From contig NZ_QWJI01000001.1 of assembly GCF_004354815.1 (NCBI RefSeq), positions 52,042 through 116,041 of the forward strand: a stretch of 64,000 nucleotides of DNA, in the 5' to 3' direction. This document shows, piece by piece, positions 28,513 to 37,217 of the stretch. This DNA comes from Cardinium endosymbiont of Culicoides punctatus. GTDB lineage: Bacteria; Bacteroidota; Bacteroidia; Cytophagales; Amoebophilaceae. Both the position numbers and the translations under genes were made by a program. The notes beneath the pieces are model-generated. The model did not search any database. It had not been told where the DNA came from and worked only from the letters and a program-made list of their open reading frames with translations. Numbering within the stretch: position 1 is the first letter of the stretch; each line of letters opens with the position of its first letter.

Positions 28513-28658
28513 CAGGACTTTCGCATTTTTAGTTAAACGTTGTGTATAAGCCAAGTGACAAAACTCTTGAATATTTATTTTTAATTGATTATCAAAATTA
28601 TTAAACATAAACGTATCTTGAAGTACTAAGTATTACTGCCTATTGTGAGAAAGTCCTG
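28513..28658. mobile_element. Miniature inverted-repeat element (type 1), copy 2
   Basis: 146 bp with ends CAGGACTTTCGC and a one-base variant GAGAAAGTCCTG. Flanks are ATAAA and ATGAA, a 5-base duplication with one change. It shares an internal TTGATTATCAA segment with copy 1 but has diverged elsewhere, so the copies are of different age or parentage. Confidence 0.8.
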
Positions 28659-28749
28659 ATGAATATTATTTGTTGATTGTATAAATGAGGCACATTAGAA
28701 ATCTGTAAATATCTTTGTACCTTTGTGAAGTAACTAAAAATTTATAACC

Positions 28750-28869
28750 TGATCTGTCTTCATGGGAGTATGATACACCTGTTACAGGTATCATTCATGT
28801 AGTCTTCTCTATTATTGCCTACATAGCTCATTAAGACATATCGAGAAATAAGAATTAATCTTTAAAAAA
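28750..28869 (+). promoter_or_regulatory. Conserved upstream block of AAA/nuclease lipoprotein genes
   Basis: This region matches, in reverse complement, the upstream region of copy 3 (53324-53455). Shared pieces include TTCATGTAGTCTTCT, TGCCTACATAGCTCAT and AAGACATATCGAG. Copy 1 keeps only the GATCTGTCTTCATG part (about 7015-7030). Conservation outside the coding region suggests a common promoter/leader or recent joint duplication. Confidence 0.6.
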
Positions 28870-30849
28870 ATGTTTTGTCAAAAAAACACAAGTATTGATA
28901 CGGTATTACTGTATCTTATACTATCTTTATTTTCATGTAAGGCTAATAAATATGCTATGGATGTGGAAAAATTAGAAGACAATCTAGAAATAGGACATGA
29001 TGCTAAAAGACAAAAATTAGCCTACACAGGCGTTTTACCTATTTGTCAATCTGATATTAGAGATGTAATTCATTCAGGATATTACGCAGATAAAACAGAA
29101 TATGTTTGGCGTTTAATAAAAAGAAATGGTCCTGTGTTCTTGGTACGTCCACGTAGATTTGGTAAAACTTTACTGATAGACACGATAGATAAAATTGCAC
29201 AAGGAGAGGAATATAGATATTTGTTTTCAGATTGTTTTATAGAGACCGGTGCAATCAAATTAAATCCAGATGATCCAAATGAAATACCTCAAAAATATGT
29301 TCCGCTAGGTGGAAAATGGCCAAAATATCCAGTCATTAGGTTGGATTTTTCAGAACTAGATAACAAGACACCAGAGAAATTAGAAAAATCGCTTATAGAT
29401 AGGCTAGACGATGTTGCTGCACATTATAATAAAAAAATAGAGGGAGATTCATTCCAAACCAAATATATAAGACTTATTAATGCTCTGGTAGAGCTAAAGC
29501 ATGACTACGAACCTAAAGTCATTGTCTTAATAGATGAATATGATAGTTCCATAGCAAAGCTTAAGTCTCATCTTGATAAGCTGTATCAAGAATATAAAAT
29601 TAAAGAAGATAGTAAATCAAAGCCTCAAGTTATTACTGATGCAGAGACTTTATACAAAAAAAACAAAGATATTCTTGAAGATTTTTTATCTGTAGTAAAA
29701 AGCTGTTCCGGTTCTTGTCAATTAATACTTTTAACAGGGGTATATAAATTTAGTCTTAGTGAATTAGGTTCCGGTGCTAATATATTTCATCCAGGAAATG
29801 TATCTCTTCATACACAATATGCAGGTGTTGTTGGGTATACAAAAAAACATATTGAAGCAGTCTTTACAAGATATCCATTTATAAAAAATAGGATTGAAAA
29901 TTGTTACAAAAAGACTAATGCTTCATCTAATAATGGTTACGTTATGGATCGTATGCAAGCATATTACAATGGTTATAAGTTCCATCCTTATGGTGAACCC
30001 ATGTATAACCCTTCTTCTGTACTCTCTTGTTTTGAGTTTGGAGAGATAAAAGGTTATTGGAAAGACACTGCAGATACTACGATATTAACAGATCAAATAG
30101 AAGCTAATATAGAAAGATTTTCAGTAAAAAACATTAAAGAAAGTTTATTACAAACAGAGAGTGATCTGCTTTCTACCAAAGATCTTAAAAAACTAGATAT
30201 TATTCCATTAATGTATCAAACGGGCTATTTGACAATAAAGTCGTATGATGTTGAAAATCAAAAATATACTTTAGACTTTCCTAATCAAGAAGTAAAGCAA
30301 GCTTTATATGAGCATTTTGAAAAATACCTTACTAATCAAGAAAGAACATATGGCATAGCAGAAAGTTTGAATGTGCAATCAGCTTTTAAAGAAGAAGATT
30401 GGAAACGACTTTTTTCTATATTTAGAAGTAATTGTTACGCTCAAGCCAGTTATGAACTAACAGAAAAATCTGAAAAGAGTTTTCATGCATTACTCTATAG
30501 TTTTTTAAATGGCGTGTTTTTAGGTGATGAAAATGTAGAAATTTCAGCAGAAATGGGATCAAACATAGGTCAAACGGATATTGTCATAAAGGATAAATCC
30601 AATCATACCATTTATATACTTGAGTTAAAATTAAATAAAGATGCTTGTATGGGATTAAAACAAATACTAAATAGAGATTATTATGGTCAGTATATTAATA
30701 CATATAAAAAGATCGTATGTATAAGCTTAAATATTAGATTTAATGACAACAATAAAAACGATCCAGATCCTAGCCATCGCAATATCGATGAATGTTCTGT
30801 GCTAATCCAACGTAGAGATCTTAACAACAATTGGGAAAATAAAACATAA
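28870..30849 (+). CDS. Lipoprotein AAA-ATPase-like/PD-(D/E)XK nuclease protein, copy 2
   Basis: 659 residues. The lipobox is LFSC (Cys23), the P-loop variant RPRRFGKT lies at 93-100, and Walker B is VIVLIDEYDS. The nuclease site is Asp570 (QTDIVI) and Glu585/Lys587 (LELKL). It is the most diverged of the three, with an insertion of about 30 residues after the Walker B motif (SKSKPQVITDAETLY). All key residues are kept, so the gene looks functional. An Rpn-gene remnant begins at its stop codon. Confidence 0.8.
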   Translation: MFCQKNTSIDTVLLYLILSLFSCKANKYAMDVEKLEDNLEIGHDAKRQKLAYTGVLPICQSDIRDVIHSGYYADKTEYVWRLIKRNGPVFLVRPRRFGKTLLIDTIDKIAQGEEYRYLFSDCFIETGAIKLNPDDPNEIPQKYVPLGGKWPKYPVIRLDFSELDNKTPEKLEKSLIDRLDDVAAHYNKKIEGDSFQTKYIRLINALVELKHDYEPKVIVLIDEYDSSIAKLKSHLDKLYQEYKIKEDSKSKPQVITDAETLYKKNKDILEDFLSVVKSCSGSCQLILLTGVYKFSLSELGSGANIFHPGNVSLHTQYAGVVGYTKKHIEAVFTRYPFIKNRIENCYKKTNASSNNGYVMDRMQAYYNGYKFHPYGEPMYNPSSVLSCFEFGEIKGYWKDTADTTILTDQIEANIERFSVKNIKESLLQTESDLLSTKDLKKLDIIPLMYQTGYLTIKSYDVENQKYTLDFPNQEVKQALYEHFEKYLTNQERTYGIAESLNVQSAFKEEDWKRLFSIFRSNCYAQASYELTEKSEKSFHALLYSFLNGVFLGDENVEISAEMGSNIGQTDIVIKDKSNHTIYILELKLNKDACMGLKQILNRDYYGQYINTYKKIVCISLNIRFNDNNKNDPDPSHRNIDECSVLIQRRDLNNNWENKT

Positions 30850-31411
30850 AAAAGCCTATAGACGAGAACATCTTATCTTAGATAAAGAGACTTGTGAACA
30901 TGATCTTGAAGATTTATCTTGGGTGTTTATAGAGATACCTAAATTTGACAAAAGAATTGACAATCTGCAGAATAATGAAGAGAGGTGGTGTGCATTTTTA
31001 AGAGGTGATGTTCAGACAGAAGAAGATTCTGAAAAAGTAAGTGGTCATGATATATATATAGAAAAAGCAATAGATCAATTAAAGAGCTGTAATTATACTG
31101 AAGAACAGATGGATGAATATCGACGTGATCTTATCCAGATTGCAAATCAAAATGTTACTGAAATTCAAAAACAGGAACTTTGGAAAAAAGAAGGAAAAGA
31201 GGAAGCAAAAAAAGAGTTTGATCAGAAAAATAAGGAAAGAAAGAGACGAAAGATTAGTAACAGAATTGCAGATGGTTTAGATCCTGATAATATAAAAAAA
31301 ATATTTTGTGATGATAGTGACTATGATGAAACTGAAATTGACAATATGATAAATGAAGCAAGTGAGGATAATAGAACTAAAAAACCTCTTATAGAACAAC
31401 CAGAAGAATAA
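30842..31411 (+). pseudogene. C-terminal fragment of a second Rpn-type nuclease gene
   Basis: The open frame extends upstream of the GTG at 30923 into the end of the previous gene in another frame: KAYRREHLILDK ... DLSWVFIEIPKF. The WVFIEIPKF stretch and following ~160 residues correspond to the region after the catalytic core of Rpn/PDDEXK_2 proteins (WTFIELPKF type). The nuclease core is missing and the junction lies at the neighbour's stop codon, so this is a truncated remnant. The tail is strongly charged (KKEGKEEAKKEF, KERKRRK). A protein from GTG 30923 (162 residues) might still be made. Confidence 0.65.
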
Positions 31412-31484
31412 ATGTTTAGACATAGCGTGGCAGCATATGTACTTATGTGTTAAGATGGATATAAATATTTTTATTTAACAATCA

Positions 31485-32405
31485 ATGATATATTCAAAAT
31501 ATAAAAAAGGCACCTGGGTAGTTGCTTTTTATCTAATATTGTCTTCTTTTGGAACAACTCGGCCTAATACTAAATTTACTATTTTAACTACTACAGGGAT
31601 TCTAGCAGATGCAATTAAAAATATTGTAAAAGAAGATGCAAATGTAGTTAGTCTTATGGGGCCTGGCATAGATCCCCATATCTATCAAACCACTCAAAAT
31701 GATGTTCAAAAGCTTATGAATGCGGATATCATCGTTTATAATGGACTCTACCTAGAAGGAAAGATGAGTGATTTGCTAGAAAAATTGTCTCAGACAAAAA
31801 AAGTATATGCCGCTAGTGATGCATTAGACAAAAAACAGTTAATATATGAAGATGTTTCTCTTATAGATATAGACCCTCACATTTGGTTTGACGTAAACCT
31901 CTGGAAGCAAGTAGTTGGCTTTATAAGTCAGAAACTACAAGAAGAAAAACCGGAATCAGCTGCCTATTATAAAGACAATACGGTTGCATATTTAGATAAA
32001 TTGGAGCTCCTGAATCAGGAAATTACAAGTAAAATTCAGTCTATTCCAGAAAAACAACGTGTATTAATTACGGCACATGATGCATTTGGCTACTTTGGGA
32101 GAGCATATAACATTGAAGTGGTTGGATTACAAGGCATTTCTACTGCATCCGAATGTGGATTAAAAGATATCCAACGCGTTATACAACTTATTATAGAAAG
32201 AAATATCAAAGCAGTTTTTTTTGAAACTTCTGTTTCAGATAAATCCATGCGTGCTGTATTGGAAGGTTGTGCCGGTTATAAAAGAGAAGTAGCAATAGGA
32301 GGATATCTTTATTCGGATGCACTAGGAGCACCTAATACCCCAGAAGGAACTTATTGTGGCATGATTAGAGCCAATATGATAACTATTGTTAATGCACTAA
32401 AATAA
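31485..32405 (+). CDS. Zinc/manganese-type ABC solute-binding protein (ZnuA/TroA family)
   Basis: 306 residues. A hydrophobic signal segment (about 10-24) has no lipobox cysteine. The cluster A-I fold is shown by ILTTTGILADAIKNI, by the metal ligands His65 (DPHIYQ), His132 (DPHIWFD), His198 (TAHDAFGYF) and Asp278 (YSDALG), and by FETSVSD. It would bind a divalent metal and hand it to an ABC permease. No permease or ATPase gene lies beside it, so those parts must be elsewhere or lost. Confidence 0.9.
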   Translation: MIYSKYKKGTWVVAFYLILSSFGTTRPNTKFTILTTTGILADAIKNIVKEDANVVSLMGPGIDPHIYQTTQNDVQKLMNADIIVYNGLYLEGKMSDLLEKLSQTKKVYAASDALDKKQLIYEDVSLIDIDPHIWFDVNLWKQVVGFISQKLQEEKPESAAYYKDNTVAYLDKLELLNQEITSKIQSIPEKQRVLITAHDAFGYFGRAYNIEVVGLQGISTASECGLKDIQRVIQLIIERNIKAVFFETSVSDKSMRAVLEGCAGYKREVAIGGYLYSDALGAPNTPEGTYCGMIRANMITIVNALK

Positions 32406-32496
32406 CGTTCGTTCAGGATTTATTTGGTTGATAGCCATATCCCGAACTTACTTTGCATAGCATCAGATCGGATTACTCCTTTTTCGTCTTGACATA

Positions 32497-33903
32497 TTAA
32501 ACTACCACCATTTTTTTTAATATTTCTACTATACTTAGAACAGCCTCTCCTATATCCCCCGCACCAATAGACACTATAATACATTGGTTATTAGTGAAAA
32601 ATAATTCTGAATTAGAAAGTAATTCGTGTATAGTTACTAACGCTTTCTTATTACATGTAAGCTTATCCAGAATAAGTTTTGATGTTACATGAGGAATTGG
32701 GGCTTCCCTTGCTGGATAAATAGGCAACAAAAAAACCTCATCTGCAATACTTAAACTGGCAGCAAATTCTTTATAAAAACGCTGTGTACGTGAAAAGAGA
32801 TGTGGCTGAAAAATAGCAGTAATAAGCCTATTGGGATAGATTTTTTTTATAGAAGTTAGCAATGCAGCAACTTCTACAGGGTGATGGGCATAATCATCTA
32901 TAAGTATATATTTTTTACTCTTAAAAAGATAAGCAAACCGCCTTTTTATGCCTGGAAAGGATGCTATAGATGATTGAATCTGGGTAGGAGAAATCCCTAC
33001 TTTAAGACAAATAGTAATTGCAGCTAATGCATTTTCTATATTATATAAGCCAGGTATAGGTAATGTGATATTGGAAATTTTTTCGTCATAACCTATATAA
33101 TCGAATGTACTTTGATGCGTTTCAAGATATAGGTTCCTTGCTGAAATATCCCCTTTACTTAATCCATAAGTAAGATATGGAATATTACAAGCATGGGAAA
33201 TTTGTAATTTTATTGCAGCATCATGTTGAATAACCAAAGTTTGTTTTATTTGTTGTATAAATTGTACAAAACTTTCCTGCATAAGTTGCAGATTGTGATA
33301 AGTTTCTGGGTGATCTGGATCTACAGATGTAATAACGCTATGCGTTGGTGAAAGATGTAGAAACGATCTATTAAACTCATCCGCTTCTGCTACAATCAAC
33401 TTAACTTGATCCAATGGGCAATTGTGTATTAAATTTGTTTCGTATAGGTCAACAATACCACCTACAAAAGCAAGCATGGGCCATTGACTACTATGTAATA
33501 TGTGGGCAACCATGGCTGTGGTAGTTGTTTTGCCATGTGTACCAGCTACTGCTATACTTGAAAATAGTTTAGAAATTTCTCCTAATATTTCTGCACGTGA
33601 TTGTATCTTATAACCACCAACTTTAAAATAATTTAATATCGGACTATTAGAAGGGATAGCTGGTGTATAAATAACTAATGTTTTCGTATTATTTTTACAA
33701 ATAATTTTTGGAATATTTTCCGTCGAATCTTCACAAGATACTGGTATCCCCTCTTTTCTAAGTTGCATGATTAAAGAAGAGTCTGTCCTATCATACCCAA
33801 AAACTTTGTAATGTTGTGCATGCAGTAATCGTGCTAAAGCACTCATACCAATACCTCCAATACCTAAAAAGTATATAAAGTCATAATGAAAATTTTGTAG
33901 CAT
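32497..33903 (-). CDS. murC: UDP-N-acetylmuramate--L-alanine ligase
   Basis: 468 residues, full length. The N-terminal nucleotide site is LGIGGIGMSALA (13-24), the ATP loop is AGTHGKTTT (120-128), and later motifs include EADEFNRSFL, DDYAHHPVEV and FQPHLFSRT. MurC adds the first L-Ala to UDP-MurNAc, the step that commits the precursor to peptidoglycan. The gene is isolated from other mur genes. A type-2 terminal repeat sits 7 bases upstream of its start codon. Confidence 0.95.
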   Translation of the reverse strand: MLQNFHYDFIYFLGIGGIGMSALARLLHAQHYKVFGYDRTDSSLIMQLRKEGIPVSCEDSTENIPKIICKNNTKTLVIYTPAIPSNSPILNYFKVGGYKIQSRAEILGEISKLFSSIAVAGTHGKTTTTAMVAHILHSSQWPMLAFVGGIVDLYETNLIHNCPLDQVKLIVAEADEFNRSFLHLSPTHSVITSVDPDHPETYHNLQLMQESFVQFIQQIKQTLVIQHDAAIKLQISHACNIPYLTYGLSKGDISARNLYLETHQSTFDYIGYDEKISNITLPIPGLYNIENALAAITICLKVGISPTQIQSSIASFPGIKRRFAYLFKSKKYILIDDYAHHPVEVAALLTSIKKIYPNRLITAIFQPHLFSRTQRFYKEFAASLSIADEVFLLPIYPAREAPIPHVTSKLILDKLTCNKKALVTIHELLSNSELFFTNNQCIIVSIGAGDIGEAVLSIVEILKKMVVV

Positions 33904-34306
33904 AGTTAATAGATCTGTTGCGAAAGTCCCCTGAATTAGCTTCTTAAGTAAGAAATTAAAAATAAGGGAAAATAAATTATTGTAAACTATAGCCCCCTAT
34001 GGCACTAACATATAAAAAATTATCGAAAAATTCCGTTTCTTTAGGTCATTTTCAAATGACAAATGTCATAATTTTAGGTTGTTTTTAAGGAGCCAAAGAC
34101 CTTTCTGTCTATACATTACTTTTTACAACTTTTACATAAATAGTTTTGTTTTTTGACTTTATTAAAACCATTTTTTACTAGATTTATATTAGCTAAGCAT
34201 GTATACTTAAATTTTTGGATGATAATGTCCACATGTACAGGTAACTAGCATGTTGCACAAAAGAGTAATTTTACTATAGTATAAGTATATAAGTATAAAT
34301 GAATAT
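33904..34306. other. Divergent intergenic region murC/ruvX with one element end
   Basis: At 33910-33930 lies TA followed by GATCTGTTGCGAAAGTCCC, a left end of the type-2 inverted-repeat family. No matching right end was found to its right, so it is a remnant. A small hairpin (ATGAC-AAAT-GTCAT, 34056-34069) is also present. No gene is visible. Confidence 0.5.
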
Positions 34307-34744
34307 ATGGCAATAGAAAAGGGACGAATTCTTGCCATAGATTATGGTCTCAAGCGTGTTGGGATTGCTGTAACAGATCCTATGCAGATTATTGCAACGC
34401 CTTTAATTACTATACACAGCAATCGACTATTCATTTTTTTGCAAGAGTATATACAGAAAGAAAGGGTTGTTGCTTTTGTTATTGGTATGCCCATGAAGTT
34501 AAATGGGAGTTCATCTGAAATGAGTAGTGTAGTTGAAGATATAAGCAAAGAAATAAGCAAAAAATTCTTTAACCAAAATCTTTATTATCAAGATGAACGA
34601 TTTAGTTCTAAACTGGCAGCACAAGGACTATATCAAGCTGGTTTCAGTAAAAAAGATAGAAAAGATAAGATGAATATAGATAAAACTAGTGCAACTATTA
34701 TATTACAATCTTTCTTGTATAGTAAAAACTACAGTGGTGGTTAA
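34307..34744 (+). CDS. ruvX: Putative pre-16S rRNA nuclease / Holliday-junction-resolvase-like RuvX (YqgF)
   Basis: 145 residues. It begins ILAIDYGLKRVGIAVTD (catalytic Asp12), then GMPMKLNGSSSEMS and YYQDERFSS with the second acidic site, and ends with DKTSATIILQSFL. The YqgF family processes the 5' end of 16S rRNA and has an RNase H-like fold. Length and motif order are normal. It is transcribed away from murC. Confidence 0.92.
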   Translation: MAIEKGRILAIDYGLKRVGIAVTDPMQIIATPLITIHSNRLFIFLQEYIQKERVVAFVIGMPMKLNGSSSEMSSVVEDISKEISKKFFNQNLYYQDERFSSKLAAQGLYQAGFSKKDRKDKMNIDKTSATIILQSFLYSKNYSGG

Positions 34745-34877
34745 ACCAATATTGAGCTATTCCCCCGCCAATCAAAAAACGAACCAATGCTTTTAGGTAC
34801 GCGTGAAGCAAGTGATTTAGTGTTTCAGGCTACCACTCACTATACCTTACACAGAATCAATCCAAACTATTCTTTTT

Positions 34878-36803
34878 CTACCACCAATTGAACCATCCTT
34901 TATTTTCAGGAGCTGATAATGTTTCTTCCACGGATAGTGGATTGTGTTCACTGAATACAATGTTCCCATCAGCATACTGAATCCAGTAAATAATTGACAA
35001 TTGATTTTGATTTTTTTGCATCCATGTAGTTTTAGGATACAGATCTTTAATATATGTGCTTATAGAATCAGATGCTGATTTTTTAAATACCAAATATTCC
35101 TCTTCATGTATTGAGTCATTATTATTTTTAAGGAATTTAGAAATTAGTTGTTTATTCCTATCAATGTTTGATAATGGTTCATTTTGAGCCATTATAAACC
35201 CTTCACAATTTACTCCACTACTATTAAATACTGAAACTTCTGGACAGGTGAAAATTAGTTTTTGCAGCGTACCATCTTGATTTTTTTCTATATAAAGCTG
35301 TCCTGGTGTCTTTATGCCTATTTTTATATCTATTGGCTTCTGTACAGATGTTGGTACGGTCTTTTCTTCTAATATGGGTATTGGTTTTTCAACTTTCACT
35401 TCTTCTATTTTGATATTTGCTTCTTGTCTTTCTGTATAAAAAATAAGTCTTTTGTCTTTTTTGGAAAAAAGACAAATAAAACATTCATAATCAAAATTTT
35501 TACGAAAAAAGTTACTACAAACTGGTGTTAATTGCTTACAACCATTGGCTACAAGACATAACGAAGCATCATCGGACATATTGGAACATGTGTGAACAAG
35601 GCCCTTATATAGATTTTCAATTTTATTTGTTCTCCAAATAGATCCTTTTTGTAAAAAAAGCAAACATACTTCTACATCAGTAGGCAAACTGGTTGTTTCG
35701 TTGTTTACGAAACATTGAATTTTAAAGTCAGAAAGATTTACTACTGGAGGAGACGCTGATACTAATTTGAGATAGATAATCAAATCCGATAGTGCTAAAT
35801 GATATGTTTCTCCCGTAAATGTTATTTCAGGAGGAGGGCACGCTGTATGAGCAGTATTCGTGTTAGCATCAGTATACACGTATTCCATTTGGCTAATATA
35901 GTAGTAGCAATCATACATGAGGTAACAAAATATTTTAAACTTGCCTTTTTTTATTGGTAATTGTTCACTGAGTAAGTGACCTTCTATAATATGATCAACT
36001 GCTCTTAAATTGCCTGGAACAATTATGCAATCACTAAATAGTGTGGGTGTTGTAGGCCACGCTTCTCCAGAAGCTAGAACTTTATGCACCATATCATAGG
36101 GAGAAGCGTTGCTTTTTTCGTTGACTAAAATGAACCCCATTTTGGCATGCTTTGGAAAAGAATTGGGAGTTATGCTACCTTTTAATAACCAGTCCGTACC
36201 ACAGCTAACTTGTTGCGTACCATAAGACAGTGCTTCTAATTTATACGCTGTATAGTCAGGAAAAGTATTGCTCTGAATATCAAATTTGACAGGAGTAACT
36301 GAGTGACAAAGATAAGTAGCATCATCCTGGGCATATGCCATATATATATCGTAACTATTGGCGCATAACTTCTTATATGCTGTTTCATCTAAATCAATAA
36401 TAATTTTTTCATTTTCAATACTATTTTCCTTGTTCCAGACTACAAAATCTCCATTTTCTTGCCATACTATATGCCCAATTTGATTTTTGCATTCCATAGA
36501 TTGCGTTAATATTGAGGTTGAATTTTTAGAAGGATTACAAAGACCTACAATGGCTACGTACCCATGTGTTTGATATGGTTTATTAGAAATATGTCCTTGA
36601 CATTGTAGTAAAAAAGACTTTTTCTTCCCTTCCATATAACCAATACTTCCTAGTAGACTACAGTCAGATATAGATACCGTTGGTGTAAAATTTTTACATG
36701 TAATAGATTCAATAGGCATTCTTGAACACCCAGGAAATAAATAAAAAATAAGATAAAAAAATATTATTTTAATTTTTTTATGACTTATAATGAATACATT
36801 CAT
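34878..36803 (-). CDS. Large lipoprotein of unknown function
   Basis: 641 residues, not recognised. The N-terminus has a signal sequence with lipobox FPGC (Cys26). The rest is beta-rich and contains many cysteines (for example CQGHISNKPYQTHGYVAIVG and CPEVSVFNSSGVNCEG). Two sections share the phrase type GYVAIVG/GFILVNEK/GFIMAQNE, each near a position where a cysteine or glycine precedes it, suggesting three or four repeated domains of about 130-150 residues. Prolines and acidic/lysine residues (KIEEVKVEKPIPILEEK) form a linker near residue 465. A surface or periplasmic binding role is possible. Confidence 0.65.
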   Translation of the reverse strand: MNVFIISHKKIKIIFFYLIFYLFPGCSRMPIESITCKNFTPTVSISDCSLLGSIGYMEGKKKSFLLQCQGHISNKPYQTHGYVAIVGLCNPSKNSTSILTQSMECKNQIGHIVWQENGDFVVWNKENSIENEKIIIDLDETAYKKLCANSYDIYMAYAQDDATYLCHSVTPVKFDIQSNTFPDYTAYKLEALSYGTQQVSCGTDWLLKGSITPNSFPKHAKMGFILVNEKSNASPYDMVHKVLASGEAWPTTPTLFSDCIIVPGNLRAVDHIIEGHLLSEQLPIKKGKFKIFCYLMYDCYYYISQMEYVYTDANTNTAHTACPPPEITFTGETYHLALSDLIIYLKLVSASPPVVNLSDFKIQCFVNNETTSLPTDVEVCLLFLQKGSIWRTNKIENLYKGLVHTCSNMSDDASLCLVANGCKQLTPVCSNFFRKNFDYECFICLFSKKDKRLIFYTERQEANIKIEEVKVEKPIPILEEKTVPTSVQKPIDIKIGIKTPGQLYIEKNQDGTLQKLIFTCPEVSVFNSSGVNCEGFIMAQNEPLSNIDRNKQLISKFLKNNNDSIHEEEYLVFKKSASDSISTYIKDLYPKTTWMQKNQNQLSIIYWIQYADGNIVFSEHNPLSVEETLSAPENKGWFNWW

Positions 36804-37217
36804 AGATATTATAGAAATAGTATAGTTTAAAATGACAATATTATCGTTGCTTTTGCTTAGTGTATTGCTTCATACATATTATAAACAATATCGTATTTAA
36901 ATAAAAGTAAAACAAAATCTTCGTGTTATAGTTTTTGAAAATCAAATAGCATCATATTCTATGCTTTTTAAAATATGTATTTATACAATTACATTTTTAT
37001 TGAATTTTTCTTGCAAAATTATAAACTATTTACTTTATTCTTACATAATACCTAAAGATAGGTTTTTTACAAAAAAACAAGTACATTTTTTGTAAAAATT
37101 ATATATTGTATCATAAATACATACAATTAATAGATATGGAGTAAATTTTCGTTAGCAATTTTTGTCTGACTTTGTCTACTTCGAAGTATATGTTTTTTAA
37201 AGAAAAAAAAGACTATT
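36804..37217. other. AT-rich divergent intergenic region with an inverted repeat
   Basis: 414 bases with no gene. A perfect 13-base inverted repeat (TTTTTACAAAAAA at 37074-37086 and its complement at 37096-37108, loop 9) lies about 110 bases before the symporter-HD gene and could be a terminator-like or regulatory element. Confidence 0.5.
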
